Numbered from the stretch's first letter, positions 42,171 to 50,816 are shown. The stretch: DNA of 64,000 bases from a bacterium (GCA_020444265.1 JAHLLH010000012.1:45538-109537), one strand, 5' to 3'. Program-made: numbers and translations. The notes: generated by a model not told the origin, from the letters alone.

Positions 42171-42650
42171 ATGGACAAGGCAAAGCAGAAGAAAAGCTGG
42201 TGGCGTAAGGCGCTGGACGAGGTCGGCAAGCCCTTTGTCTGGCTGGCAGGCATAGCATCCTCAGCACTTGGTTTGATCGGTGCGGACCAGGTGGTGGCGA
42301 TGGCGGCGGATTTCGGGCTGACGTTGCCGGCCTGGGGTGTGCAGGTCGCGGGTGCGGTGCTGGGTTACATCACCGGCAAAACGCTCCTGCAGGACCGTAT
42401 CCCGAACACGGCATGGGCGGCGCTGGTAAACCAGGCGTTCGACTGGCTGGAAAAACGCGCTTTCAGCTGGGGGCAGAAGATTTCTGCCCGAGGACGCAGG
42501 AAGCACGGTGTTGAAGCATGGGAAGCACGCGAAACGGCGTTGGATGTTGGGTCCCGCGTCAGCCAGGCTGCTTCCGTGGTGAAGGTGATCGGGAACCGTC
42601 TCCCCGGACTAGGGCAGAAGCTGCAGCAGGGGATGGACAGCGATGACTGA
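42171..42650 (+). CDS. Putative holin-like membrane protein
   Basis: A 159-residue protein. A basic N terminus (MDKAKQKKSWWRKALDEVGK) is followed by two hydrophobic stretches (VWLAGIASSALGLIGADQVV and LPAWGVQVAGAVLGYITGKT), then a charged helical tail. Two spans plus the position before a DUF5675 protein fit a holin or lysis regulator. The call is by context. It overlaps the next gene by 8 bp. Confidence 0.5.
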   Translation: MDKAKQKKSWWRKALDEVGKPFVWLAGIASSALGLIGADQVVAMAADFGLTLPAWGVQVAGAVLGYITGKTLLQDRIPNTAWAALVNQAFDWLEKRAFSWGQKISARGRRKHGVEAWEARETALDVGSRVSQAASVVKVIGNRLPGLGQKLQQGMDSDD

Positions 42651-43170
42651 AGGTGTGGAAAAGAAGACCCTGAAGGCGCTGCTGATGCGGATGGAAACAG
42701 GTGACGAGGGAACGTTCGGCGAGTTGTCGATCGAAGCGCCACAGGTTCCCCAGTTGGCGTTCACGTGCCGCACGATTGAATTGCCTTGGCGTGACAACGC
42801 TGAAGGCAAGTCGTGCATTCCGTCGGGCGACTACAGGGTGGTGACCAGTTATTCGAAAAAGTTTGATCGCTACCTGTTTGAAGTGCTGGATGTGCCGGGC
42901 CGAAGCGGGGTCCGTATCCACGAGATGAATTTCGCCGGGGATGAAAGCAAGGGGTTCAAGGCGGAGTCGGACGGGTGCATCGGCGTGGGCCGTGTGCAGT
43001 CGATCTGGACCCCGAAGGGGTATTCGGAACCCCAGCATGCGGTGACACGGTCAGAAGACACCCTTGTGGATCTGCACACGTTCTGCGAGGAGTACGATCT
43101 CGATTTAGCGATTGCGTGGGCGGACGGGATCAACCCGGAACAGGGTGGGCTGGGTGTGCAGCATGGATAG
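42643..43170 (+). CDS. DUF5675 family protein
   Basis: A 175-residue phage protein with the DUF5675 pattern: GDEGTFGELSIEAPQ, CRTIELPWRDN, SCIPSGDYRVV, GVRIHEMNF and SDGCIGVG. The single His and Cys in these positions resemble an L,D-transpeptidase-like layout, and members occur in phage lysis cassettes. A role in wall degradation is inferred from that. Repeats follow directly. Confidence 0.8.
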   Translation: MTEGVEKKTLKALLMRMETGDEGTFGELSIEAPQVPQLAFTCRTIELPWRDNAEGKSCIPSGDYRVVTSYSKKFDRYLFEVLDVPGRSGVRIHEMNFAGDESKGFKAESDGCIGVGRVQSIWTPKGYSEPQHAVTRSEDTLVDLHTFCEEYDLDLAIAWADGINPEQGGLGVQHG

Positions 43171-43182
43171 GCGTGGGTTCTG

Positions 43183-43228
43183 GTGACAGTCACTCTTAAA
43201 CGTCAAAACCTTCGTGACTGTCACGTTT
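43183..43228. repeat. Type B element between genes
   Basis: GTGACAGTCAC (43183-43193) and its complement form GTGACTGTCAC (43214-43224), with AAACGT/ACGTTT enclosing the second half. Here the two halves are 31 bp apart, as in the in-gene copies at 29344 and 52023. Confidence 0.75.
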
Positions 43229-43337
43229 GACATTCGGGCCGGTTCGTGCATCGGATGACAGGCCCAACCGCCCGACCGGGGTGACCCCCCTGCACCCCGG
43301 CGGGCAGGTTTGAACTGGATAGCGGGTAGATGTCAAT

Positions 43338-43406
43338 GGGGATTCCCGACGCCCGCAACGTCAAAACCAAGCCGATTGACATCGGCTTGCGTGCTGGGAA
43401 TGACAG
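43338..43406. repeat. Type A element, copy 1
   Basis: GGGGATTCCCGACGCCCGCAA at the left, an inner hairpin AAGCCGAT tgac ATCGGCTT, and GCGTGCTGGGAATGACA at the right. The same frame recurs at 49886 and 51222. Confidence 0.8.
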
Positions 43407-43410
43407 GTTG

Positions 43411-43450
43411 GAACGAACCCGACTTGGTAAGCAAGCCGGGCCACCCATAG
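43411..43450. repeat. Type D element, copy 1
   Basis: AACCCGACTTG gtaag CAAGCCGGG followed by CCACCCA, immediately before the portal gene. Related copies at 54137 and 54668. Confidence 0.6.
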
Positions 43451-43459
43451 AGGTGACGG

Positions 43460-45064
43460 ATGGCGGAACGGGTTAAAGGCGGATTGGTGAGGCGGAATGT
43501 CATTGACCGAGTGGTCGAGGCGTTCGATCCGATCAAGGCCATGGAGCGATATGCCGCACGGTCTCGCATCGAGATTGCGGCGCAGTCCGGCTTTTTCACG
43601 CCTGGCAGTGGTGGCACGGTGGCTCGTTCCTGGGTGTTGCCGCACGCTCGTGTCGACCAGGAGGTGCACGAGGTCCAGGAAGATATCCGTGAGGGTTCGC
43701 GTGACCTGGCAAAAAACTCCCCGATCAGCGCGGCGCTGATCCGTCGTGTCCGTGACAATGTCGTGGGCACGGGGTTGCTGTTGCAGGCAAAACCGGACCG
43801 TACGGTCCTGGGCCTGGATGACAAACAGGCGCAGGCGATTGAACGTCAGATCGAACGTGAATTCGCGCTGTGGGCATCGACCTGTGATGCGACGGGCCAT
43901 GGCAGTTGGGCGGACCTGCAGGCGCAGGCTTTGATCGGCAGGATCCGTGATGGTGAAACGCTCGCGTTGCTGCCCTGGGTGGAACGTGATGGGGAACCCT
44001 ACGCAACCCGTGTCCAGATGCTGGACCCGGCCCAGTTGAAGAACCCTCCAAGTGGTGTGGATCAAAAGGACTGGGTGAACGGGGTGAAGGTGGATGACTA
44101 TGGCCGTCCCCTGGCCTACAGCCTTCGCAGGTGGCAGCCGACCGGGTGGCAGGAAAAGTACGAGACGGTTCCATCGTTCGGGTCGAGCGGGCGCAGGAAT
44201 GTGCTGCACCTGTTCGAGCGGGAGTTCCCGGGCCAGCATCGCGGACTGCCAATGCTCTACCCGGTGTTGCGTGAACTGAAGCAGATCACCCGCCTGACGG
44301 ATGCGGAACTGGATGCGGCGGTGGTGCAGTCGTTCTTCACGGCATTCATCGAAACGGAGAACGAGGGGGGCGGTGCGCAGGGGATGCTCGGCGATGGCGT
44401 ATCGGATTCGGAGAAGATCGACGCTTCGGACGAGACGAAAGTCGAGATGGGGCCGGGAATGACGGTGAGCCTGTTCCCGGGCGAAAAGGTGCAGATGGCG
44501 CAACCGAACCGTCCCAGCGGGGCGTTCGAGCCCTTCTACCGTGCCTTGATCGAGATGATCGGTGCGGCGGTTGGTGTGCCTTACGAAGTGATCCTCGAGC
44601 ATTTCCAGAGCAGCTACAGCGCCAGCCGTGCCTCCCTGCTGGAAGCGTGGAAGTTTTTCCGCAAGGAACGTGCCTGGTTCGCGGCGAACTGGTGTCAGCG
44701 GATCTATGTGGAATTTTTGCGTGAAGCGGTCCTGCGGGGCCGTTTGGACCTGCCGGGTTACCTGGACAACGCAGCAGCCCGTTTCGCATGGCAGAACGCC
44801 ACCTGGGTCGGGATGGGGATGGGGATGATCGATCCGTTGAAGGAAGTCAACGCAGCGGAGAAGCGGATCAACCTGAACCTGTCGACCTGGTCGGACGAAT
44901 ACGCGCAGATGGCGGGTGGTGACTGGGAAGCGATGGCGGAACGTAAACAGCGTGAATCGGCGCACCTGGATGACCTGGGGTTGTCGCACAGTGGTGCGAG
45001 TGAAGGGCCTGCTGACGACCCGGACCCGAACGAGACAAACCCGATCGAAAACCCGAACGAGTGA
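43460..45064 (+). CDS. Portal protein, lambda family
   Basis: A 534-residue portal, the ring at one head vertex through which DNA enters and leaves. Family marks: RARDLAKNSPISAALIRRVRDN-like region (SRDLAKNSPISAALIRRVRD), WASTCDATGHGSWADLQAQA, LLPWVERDGEPYATRVQML, DDYGRPLAYSLRRW, VLHLFEREFPGQHRGLPML and VPYEVILEHFQSSYSASRA. All fit phage lambda gpB. It opens the virion operon and is followed 7 bp later by the protease gene. GAGGTG precedes the ATG. Confidence 0.95.
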   Translation: MAERVKGGLVRRNVIDRVVEAFDPIKAMERYAARSRIEIAAQSGFFTPGSGGTVARSWVLPHARVDQEVHEVQEDIREGSRDLAKNSPISAALIRRVRDNVVGTGLLLQAKPDRTVLGLDDKQAQAIERQIEREFALWASTCDATGHGSWADLQAQALIGRIRDGETLALLPWVERDGEPYATRVQMLDPAQLKNPPSGVDQKDWVNGVKVDDYGRPLAYSLRRWQPTGWQEKYETVPSFGSSGRRNVLHLFEREFPGQHRGLPMLYPVLRELKQITRLTDAELDAAVVQSFFTAFIETENEGGGAQGMLGDGVSDSEKIDASDETKVEMGPGMTVSLFPGEKVQMAQPNRPSGAFEPFYRALIEMIGAAVGVPYEVILEHFQSSYSASRASLLEAWKFFRKERAWFAANWCQRIYVEFLREAVLRGRLDLPGYLDNAAARFAWQNATWVGMGMGMIDPLKEVNAAEKRINLNLSTWSDEYAQMAGGDWEAMAERKQRESAHLDDLGLSHSGASEGPADDPDPNETNPIENPNE

Positions 45065-45071
45065 GGAAGTG

Positions 45072-46487
45072 ATGGCAAAGGGAACGAAAAACAGGGGTGG
45101 CCAGCTTCTGGCGGCGATGCTGGAAGAGGGTTGGGTGATGCAGCAGACCTCGCTTGAGGCGCTGTTTGAAATTGTGGGTCGTTGGATTGAATCGGGGAAG
45201 GGAACACTTCTGGAAGACGTCCCGGAGATCGACGCAGCCTTGTTCCATCGGGGGGAGCATGTCAAGGGGACGCTGGATGGTATCCGGATGGGGTCGGTGG
45301 GTGTGACCTCGCTGATCGGTCCGCACGTCCCGCGTCCGGTACAAGGCGTTTCCGGGGGTGGTCCGACCAGCCTGGAATCGGTTGGGCAGGACCTGCAAAC
45401 CCTTGCGGACGATCCGTTGGTGAAGTCGATCGTGCTGCACATCGATTCGCCGGGTGGTGCGGTGTCTGGTGTTGGTGAATTGTCCGCGCTGATCCGTCAA
45501 ATCAGCGAAACGAAGCCGGTCTACGCGTACGCGGAAGGCATGATGGCCTCGGGCGCCTACTGGGTGGGCAGTGCCGCGAAAGAGGTGGTGGCTGCGAAGA
45601 CGGCGATGGTCGGTTCGATCGGTGCGTTGGTCACGATCCAGACCAACAAGCGCCGTGCGCAGGCAGCGGGCATCGACACCTACGAATTCGTGTCGAGTGT
45701 CAGCCCGCACAAGCGGTCCGATCCAGCGACGGAAGATGGTGCAAACAAGTACCAGTCGTGGGCGAATGACCTCGGTGATGTGTTTGTCCAGGCGGTTGCA
45801 GAGCACCGTGGTGTGACGGTCGACAAGGTGCTGGCGGACTTCGGGCAGGGTGATGTGATGATTGCCTCGAAGGCGCTGGCGGCAGGGATGATCGACCGTA
45901 TCGGGACGCTGGAAGGGCTGATCGCGGAATTGAACGGGGAGGGTGGTGCGAATGGGGTGGAGGTTGCTTCGCCTTCGGCTCGCAATGACTTGGGTGAAAC
46001 GAACCAGATAGATACGCAGGAAACAAGCGGAAAGGTTGGAACGATGGATCGGAAAGAACTTGAAGCCAAGTATCCGGACCTGCTGAACGCGGTCCTGGAT
46101 GAAGGGAAGGCGCTGGCGTCGGCGGACCTGGAGAAGGTTCACGCGGAAGCGTTGACCAAGACAGCCGCGGACGCGGTGACTGCCGAAGCGGCCCGTGTGG
46201 CGAGTGTGCTAGAAGCAGCCCCCCGTGTCAAGGCGGCCCTGGCGGAAGCGGACACGGACGGGATTGTGACCAAGGCGCTGGCAGACCCGAAGATGGATGC
46301 GAACGCGGTGAAGGTGGCGTTGTTCGATGCGCAGGAAAGTGCGCGCGAGCAGGCTCTTGCGAAGGTCGCGGAAGATGGCAAGCAGATGCCTGTGGTGGCA
46401 GCTGCACCGTCGACCGAAGTGGTCGAGGAAGAGGAAAAGGCGGCGGTGGTCGGCAACATGGTGGCCGGCGCGAACCAGGGTCGGTAA
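45072..46487 (+). CDS. S49-family head maturation protease fused to scaffold
   Basis: A 471-residue lambda gpC-type protein. The protease half has HIDSPGGAVSGVGELSALI, the catalytic Ser160 in MASGAYWVGSAAK and Lys214 in SPHKRSDPATEDG. The last ~150 residues are Ala/Glu/Lys-rich coiled coil (LEKVHAEALTKTAADAVTAE), the scaffold. Between the two halves, residues 296-307 (VEVASPSARNDL) are a translated REP-like element. The protease cuts scaffold and itself during head maturation. ATG 45072 has GAGGAAG upstream. Confidence 0.93.
   Translation: MAKGTKNRGGQLLAAMLEEGWVMQQTSLEALFEIVGRWIESGKGTLLEDVPEIDAALFHRGEHVKGTLDGIRMGSVGVTSLIGPHVPRPVQGVSGGGPTSLESVGQDLQTLADDPLVKSIVLHIDSPGGAVSGVGELSALIRQISETKPVYAYAEGMMASGAYWVGSAAKEVVAAKTAMVGSIGALVTIQTNKRRAQAAGIDTYEFVSSVSPHKRSDPATEDGANKYQSWANDLGDVFVQAVAEHRGVTVDKVLADFGQGDVMIASKALAAGMIDRIGTLEGLIAELNGEGGANGVEVASPSARNDLGETNQIDTQETSGKVGTMDRKELEAKYPDLLNAVLDEGKALASADLEKVHAEALTKTAADAVTAEAARVASVLEAAPRVKAALAEADTDGIVTKALADPKMDANAVKVALFDAQESAREQALAKVAEDGKQMPVVAAAPSTEVVEEEEKAAVVGNMVAGANQGR
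45957..45992 (+). repeat. REP-like type C element inside the protease/scaffold gene
   Basis: GAGGTTGCTTCGCCTTCGGC then TCGCAATGACTTG, in frame, exactly at the junction of protease and scaffold regions. Compare 42126-42159. Confidence 0.8.
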
Positions 46488-46512
46488 CGGACGGGGTGTT
46501 TTTTTACCCCGT

Positions 46513-46546
46513 TCACGCAACGAAGTGAAGCGAAAACGCAACGAAT
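46513..46546. repeat. Repeat type F, copy 2
   Basis: GTTCACGCAACGAAGTGAA, GCGAAA and ACGCAACGAATG, between the protease and decoration genes. Just before it, ACGGGGT-ttttttt-ACCCCGT makes a small hairpin. Compare 31962. Confidence 0.6.
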
Positions 46547-46583
46547 GTTGCACGTGACGTGAACCATAAGAAGGAACGGAACG

Positions 46584-46961
46584 ATGGGAAATGAAAGCTA
46601 CACCCCTGACCGGCTGTTTGCCGGTGATTTCCCGGTGGTGACCCGGGAGGTCACGATTCTGACGGGTGAGGCGGTCTCGCTTTCGCGAGGGGCTGTACTC
46701 GGCAAGATCACAAGCGGCGGCAAGTATGCCCTGGTGGACAGCACCGCGAACGATGGTTCGGAGACTGCTGTTGCCGTGCTGGCGGAAGATGTCGACGCGA
46801 CAGAAGCGGATGTGGTGGCGGTGGCCTATGAATCGGGCGACTTCAACGAGGACGAGCTGACCTTCGGCGGGACCGACACCATCGCGACCCACCGTGAAGC
46901 GATGCACGCCCGCAGCCTGTTCACCCACGCACCGCTTGATGCGGCGGGAATCGACGACTAA
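46584..46961 (+). CDS. Head decoration protein, lambda gpD-like
   Basis: A 125-residue capsid-decorating protein: VTREVTILTGEAVSLSRGAV, LGKITSGGKY, VAVLAEDVDATEADVVAVAY and ESGDFNEDELTFGG are typical of the family. It stabilises the expanded head. Length and position, between protease and capsid, match lambda. Confidence 0.92.
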   Translation: MGNESYTPDRLFAGDFPVVTREVTILTGEAVSLSRGAVLGKITSGGKYALVDSTANDGSETAVAVLAEDVDATEADVVAVAYESGDFNEDELTFGGTDTIATHREAMHARSLFTHAPLDAAGIDD

Positions 46962-47024
46962 CCCCGGGGACGACCCGGTATTGACGTAAACAACCAGGTT
47001 GGATCAACCTCGGGAGAAAGAACC

Positions 47025-48080
47025 ATGAGTATCAATCGGTACCAGCTGCGCACGTTGCTTGCTGCGCTGGCGCAGATGAAAGCCCCGAAGGCTTTCCTGC
47101 TGAACAAGTTTTTCCGGACCGTCACGGTCTCGAAAACGAAGAAGGTTGACATCGACATCGAGAAGGGTGTCCGTCGTCTCGCCCCCTTTGTCAGCCCGCT
47201 TCACGCCTCGAAGAAGGTGGAACGGGTTGGCTACACCACGAAAGACTACGAGCCGCCGATGCTGAAGCCGTCCGACATTTTCACGGAAGAGGACGCCTTC
47301 GACCGTCAGCCTGGCCAGGCGATCTATGCCGACCCCGCCCTTGCACAGGGTGGTGCGATGGATGACCGCAGGCTGGGTCGTCTCCTGGCCGATTTCTACG
47401 ACCAGATCACCCGCAGGGAAGAGTGGATGGCCTCGAAGGCATTGCAGGCGGGCACGGTTCCGGTGGTGGGTGAAGGGGTGTCGGAAAGCATCGACTTCGG
47501 TATGGATGCGAACCACATCATTACCCTCACGGGAAATGACCTGTGGGATTCGAGCCACGCCGACAGCGACCCGATCGCTGATCTGCGCACCTGGCGCAGG
47601 CTGATTGCGAAGGATGCAGGCCTGCCGCTGGACTGCACGGTTTTCGGTATGGACGCGGCGACGGCCTTCCTCAACCATCCGAAGGTGCGGGAGTACTTCG
47701 ACAAGCTGCGGATCGACATTGGCACCCTGAAGACCGAGCGGCGTGCGGAGGGCATTTACCTCGGCACCCTGCCTGAGTTCGGTGAACTGTGGGCCTACGA
47801 GGATTGGTTCATCGATCCTTCCGACGGTTCGGAAGATCCGATGATCCCCGCGAACAAGGTGTTGTTCGGCAGCACGATGGCACGTGCGGAACGTCACTAC
47901 GGCGCGATCTACGACATCGACCCGAAGACGGAGCAGGAATTCCTCTTCGTGGGCGAGCGTTACCCGCGTGTCCGTGTGACCTCGAATGATCCGCCGATGC
48001 GCCAGGTGGCGCTCTGGTCGAAGCCGTTGCCGGCCCCGCACCAGATCGACGGCTTCGGCTGCGCGACGGTGCTCGAGTAG
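47025..48080 (+). CDS. Major capsid protein, lambda gpE-like
   Basis: A 351-residue HK97-fold capsid of the lambda gpE family: FLLNKFFRTVTVSKTKKVDI, VSPLHASKKVERVGYTTKDY, EPPMLKPSDIFTEEDAFDRQ, GTLPEFGELWAYEDWFIDP and MARAERHYGAIYDID. Strong hairpins follow the gene. CGGGAGAAAG precedes the ATG. Confidence 0.95.
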   Translation: MSINRYQLRTLLAALAQMKAPKAFLLNKFFRTVTVSKTKKVDIDIEKGVRRLAPFVSPLHASKKVERVGYTTKDYEPPMLKPSDIFTEEDAFDRQPGQAIYADPALAQGGAMDDRRLGRLLADFYDQITRREEWMASKALQAGTVPVVGEGVSESIDFGMDANHIITLTGNDLWDSSHADSDPIADLRTWRRLIAKDAGLPLDCTVFGMDAATAFLNHPKVREYFDKLRIDIGTLKTERRAEGIYLGTLPEFGELWAYEDWFIDPSDGSEDPMIPANKVLFGSTMARAERHYGAIYDIDPKTEQEFLFVGERYPRVRVTSNDPPMRQVALWSKPLPAPHQIDGFGCATVLE

Positions 48081-48131
48081 TCCACTGAAGTGGACCAGGT
48101 GAAGCGGTAGCCGCCCCGGTCGCCCGGGGCG
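48079..48131 (+). terminator. Hairpins after the capsid gene
   Basis: TCCACT ga AGTGGA (48079-48092) and CCGCCCCGG tcgc CCGGGGCGG (48109-48130) are perfect stems. There is no T tract, so they more likely stabilise the abundant capsid mRNA 3' end or slow transcription than stop it. Confidence 0.45.
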
Positions 48132-48167
48132 GCGGTTGGAACACGAACGAACAGAAAGGACAGGACC

Positions 48168-48833
48168 ATGCGCAAGACGTGGATCCTGACAGTGCTGGCC
48201 CTGATGCTGATGGTGTTGCCTTCCCTTGGGATGGCACAGACGGTCAGCGTTTCAGGCCAGCCGACCAAGTGGCTGCACGGGAACACCCAGGTGTCCGGCT
48301 GGCTGCTGGTGGACGATGACCTGAAGGTGGCGACAGACGTGTATATCGTTGACACCCTTTGGGTTGGCGCCTTCGAATCGACCGGAACGCTGGATGTGAC
48401 CGGTGTGGCAACCTTCGACTCGACGGTCACGATGGCGGAAGTCGCGACTGTCGGTGGAAATTTGACGGTAAGCGGAACAACGACTCTCGATAGTACGGTA
48501 ACCCTGTCCCAAAACCTGACAGTCTCGGGGGTGGCTGCCTTCGATTCCGTTGCAACGGTCGGTGACAGCCTGTCGGTGACGGGAAATGTGACATCGACAG
48601 GGGTTTATCGAGGGATCGCATTTGGCGGTGCTGCCTGTGACACGCTGGTGTTCGATGCCGCAACGACAGATACCCTGGCGTGGTCAGGTGTGACCGCTAC
48701 GGACAAGGTTGTGGTGACGGCGCTCGGGGATCCGGGTGGGTATTACTACGCGGAGGTGTTGACCGACGCGGTGGCGATCCACGCTGAATCCTCGAACAGC
48801 GCCGAGTATGTGATCCTGCTGCTTCGCAGGTAA
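48168..48833 (+). CDS. Exported-type repeat protein in the virion operon
   Basis: A 221-residue protein. Residues 1-24 are a clear signal peptide (MRKTWILTVLALMLMVLPSL, then GMAQ with cleavage before Gln). Residues 73-140 contain about four repeats of the form NLTVSGxTTLDSTVT, a beta-solenoid pattern seen in tail spikes and fibres. A short folded end follows. Not a known head gene. Neighbour at 48843 also has a signal peptide. Function unknown; see findings. Confidence 0.7.
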   Translation: MRKTWILTVLALMLMVLPSLGMAQTVSVSGQPTKWLHGNTQVSGWLLVDDDLKVATDVYIVDTLWVGAFESTGTLDVTGVATFDSTVTMAEVATVGGNLTVSGTTTLDSTVTLSQNLTVSGVAAFDSVATVGDSLSVTGNVTSTGVYRGIAFGGAACDTLVFDAATTDTLAWSGVTATDKVVVTALGDPGGYYYAEVLTDAVAIHAESSNSAEYVILLLRR

Positions 48834-48842
48834 GGAGGCCCG

Positions 48843-49412
48843 ATGAAACGCACGTGGTTGACCTATACGGGGATCCTCGCGGTCGGTGCCTTGTTGCTGT
48901 TGGGCGGCGTGGTATTCGGGCAGCCGGTTCAGCTGGAGACGGCTAGTCCGGAGACCCTGATTGTCCCGGCGGGTGGTTCGATCAACGGTGACTTGTACTT
49001 CCCGGTTCATGCGGATTGGTCCGGTGATTGGTCGGGCCGTGTCCTGGTGGATTCGGTTGCACAGGCTCCTGCTGATTCGATCCGGATCGCATGGCGTGCG
49101 GTCGAGGTGACCTCGTCTGATACGGTTTCGTTGACTGGTTTTCGGGCTGCGGCGATTGACACGAACACACTGGCAACCGAGGCAGCGGACTGGATCCTGA
49201 CGGCGGTGGGTGTCGGGTTGGTGCCCACGGATTCGACCTGGTACAACCTGCTGCCAGCCGTGCCAGGAGCAACGCGTGAACCAGTGCCCCTGCTTCGCAC
49301 CTGGCGAAACAACACGCATTGGGAAGGTGTTCATCTCCGTGTGACGGTGTACGGGTCGGAAAACGACACTGTCGCTGTCCATGGCGAGTGGCGTTACCGC
49401 TGGCAGGAATGA
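48843..49412 (+). CDS. Second exported-type protein in the virion operon
   Basis: A 189-residue protein with an N-terminal signal peptide (MKRTWLTYTGILAVGALLLL, then GGVVFGQP). The mature part is beta-rich with Trp and Thr (IRIAWRAVEVTSSDTV, LRVTVYGSENDTVAV). It has no cysteine pairs or lipobox. It starts 9 bp after the preceding gene, with AGGAGG. Not recognised. Confidence 0.65.
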   Translation: MKRTWLTYTGILAVGALLLLGGVVFGQPVQLETASPETLIVPAGGSINGDLYFPVHADWSGDWSGRVLVDSVAQAPADSIRIAWRAVEVTSSDTVSLTGFRAAAIDTNTLATEAADWILTAVGVGLVPTDSTWYNLLPAVPGATREPVPLLRTWRNNTHWEGVHLRVTVYGSENDTVAVHGEWRYRWQE

Positions 49413-49452
49413 GGGGTCTGTTGACCCAGGGGACGCCTGAAGGACGAGGCGT

Positions 49453-49818
49453 ATGGTGGAACGATTAACAAGCGAGACAACGATGGCTTCTGACCAGGTC
49501 TACAGGACCGTAAACAGTATCAAGCGGGGTGGGCAAACCATTCCGCCGGGTAAGCTGATCAAGCTACCAAAGAAGGAAGCGGACCGTCTCCTGCAGGTCG
49601 GTGCGATCAAGCATCCGTCCGAGGATACGGAGAAGCTGACCGGCACGGAAAAGAAATTGGCCGATGCGCAGGACAAGCTGAAAGCGACGCAGGCACAGGT
49701 GAAGGATCTGCAGGAGCAGGTCGAGAACCTGACCGCGTCGAACGATGCCCTGCAGAAGCAGGTGGCCGATTTGATCGTGAACCCAGCGGGTGATGAAAAC
49801 GCGCAGGGCGGTGAATAG
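49453..49818 (+). CDS. Small head-tail protein with coiled-coil tail, 121 aa
   Basis: Residues 10-55 (VNSIKRGGQTIPPGKLIKLP, EADRLLQVGAIK) match the small phage domain of pattern GxxIPPG...LxxEA..LL..GAI often found among head-completion genes. The rest is a coiled coil (ADAQDKLKATQAQVKDLQEQ). ATG 49453 is preceded by GGACGAGG; ATG 49483 is an alternative. Confidence 0.65.
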   Translation: MVERLTSETTMASDQVYRTVNSIKRGGQTIPPGKLIKLPKKEADRLLQVGAIKHPSEDTEKLTGTEKKLADAQDKLKATQAQVKDLQEQVENLTASNDALQKQVADLIVNPAGDENAQGGE

Positions 49819-49820
49819 TA

Positions 49821-49858
49821 ACCCAGGGTGATGCCCGGGCAGGGGACTGCCCGGGGCG
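49821..49858. repeat. GC-rich palindrome (type D-like)
   Basis: GCCCGGGCAG gggac TGCCCGGGGC followed by CCTTTTG. Similar to GGGCAGGAGACTGCCCGGGCC at 53683-53706. It may also act as a weak terminator. Confidence 0.5.
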
Positions 49859-49885
49859 CCCTTTTGTTGATGGGTGCGGTGTTTC

Positions 49886-49954
49886 GGGGGATCCCCGACG
49901 CCCGCAAGAGAAACGACCGACCCTGCTTGCGCAGGGTAGCGTGCTGGGGATGAC
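49886..49954. repeat. Type A element, copy 2
   Basis: GGGGGATCCCCGACGCCCGC at the left, inner hairpin CCCTG cttgcg CAGGG that differs from the other copies, and AGCGTGCTGGGGATGACA at the right. It ends 12 bp before the next start codon. Confidence 0.75.
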
Positions 49955-49965
49955 ACGAGGGAATG

Positions 49966-50361
49966 ATGGCGAACGGGATCTACACAGCGGCGAAAGAACA
50001 GCTGATCCGTGGCAACGTGGACTGGGTGAATGATGAGATCATGGCAGTCCTGGTTTCGGCGGATTACACGGTGGATTTGTCCGCGCATGCGACCCTCGAA
50101 GATGTGCCGGAGGCGGCACGTGTCGCGATGGGGGCTTTGTCGGGCAAGGAGGCGGATGGTGCTTCGGCCCTGGCTGACGCCTTGACTCTGACAGCGGTCA
50201 CGGGCGATGAAGTGGTGGGGATCCTGCTGGTGCAGTACGGGATCAGCGATGCGGAGTCCAACCTGCTGGTCTGGATCGATACGGACGACGAGTTGCCGTT
50301 CACGCCGGATGGGTCGGACGTGACGTTGTCTTGGGCAAGTGATACGGTATTCACCCTGTAG
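49966..50361 (+). CDS. Conserved phage structural protein, 131 aa
   Basis: Belongs to a group of small virion-operon proteins that begin MANGIYTAAKEQLIRGNVDW, continue with a hydrophobic strand (IMAVLVSADYTVDLSAHATL) and end in LPFTPDGSDVTLSWASD. The role is not known; position suggests head or neck. GAGG precedes the ATG; ATG 49963 is also possible. Confidence 0.65.
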   Translation: MANGIYTAAKEQLIRGNVDWVNDEIMAVLVSADYTVDLSAHATLEDVPEAARVAMGALSGKEADGASALADALTLTAVTGDEVVGILLVQYGISDAESNLLVWIDTDDELPFTPDGSDVTLSWASDTVFTL

Positions 50362-50372
50362 GGAGCGAATCG

Positions 50373-50816
50373 ATGGTACTCGATTGGGGCGCTGTAGGGG
50401 GGGTTGCTACGATCATCATCGCTGTTGTCGGTCTGATTGCATGGTTGGTTCGAAATAACAGCCAGGTGAACCAGAGCCGTCAAGACATCGCCAGCGTGAT
50501 GGTGGATGTAGATGTGAACGAAAAAGATATCCAGAAGACACGCAATAGCATCGAAAAGATGGGTGTGCGGATTGGGAATCTCGAGTCTGGCAAGGTGAAC
50601 CAGATAGACCTGGAACGTGCCATGAATGGCCTGCGTCAAGAGATGATCGCCCAATTGTCTCCTATCACCGAATCGACTAACAGAACGAACCTTGGGCTTG
50701 CGGAACTGATCGCAACGGTCAAGGGGTTATCAACGCAGATGGATAACCATTTCAAGCAGCATGATGCCATGGCTGCCGCACAAGGCAAACCAAGTGGTGG
50801 AGGGAAGCCGTTGTGA
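50373..50816 (+). CDS. Membrane-anchored coiled-coil phage protein, 147 aa
   Basis: One N-terminal membrane helix (GGVATIIIAVVGLIAWLV) is followed by a long coiled coil (DVNEKDIQKTRNSIEKMGVR, LERAMNGLRQEMIAQLSPI). The shape resembles spanin-like or holin-associated proteins, but no family is recognised. It overlaps the next gene by GTGA. Confidence 0.55.
   Translation: MVLDWGAVGGVATIIIAVVGLIAWLVRNNSQVNQSRQDIASVMVDVDVNEKDIQKTRNSIEKMGVRIGNLESGKVNQIDLERAMNGLRQEMIAQLSPITESTNRTNLGLAELIATVKGLSTQMDNHFKQHDAMAAAQGKPSGGGKPL

Larger units (their letters stand above)
43171..43459. other. 289-bp repeat cluster before the portal gene
   Basis: No gene. Contains type B (43183-43228), a GC-rich stretch CCCCTGCACCCCGGCGGG, type A (43338-43406) and type D (43411-43450), ending 9 bp before the portal start. 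This separates the accessory block from the virion block. Confidence 0.65.

Noticed and set aside
43361..45442. Long minus-strand frame of 693 codons across the portal gene
   Set aside because: It is the mirror of strongly supported rightward genes in GC-rich DNA and shows no domain.
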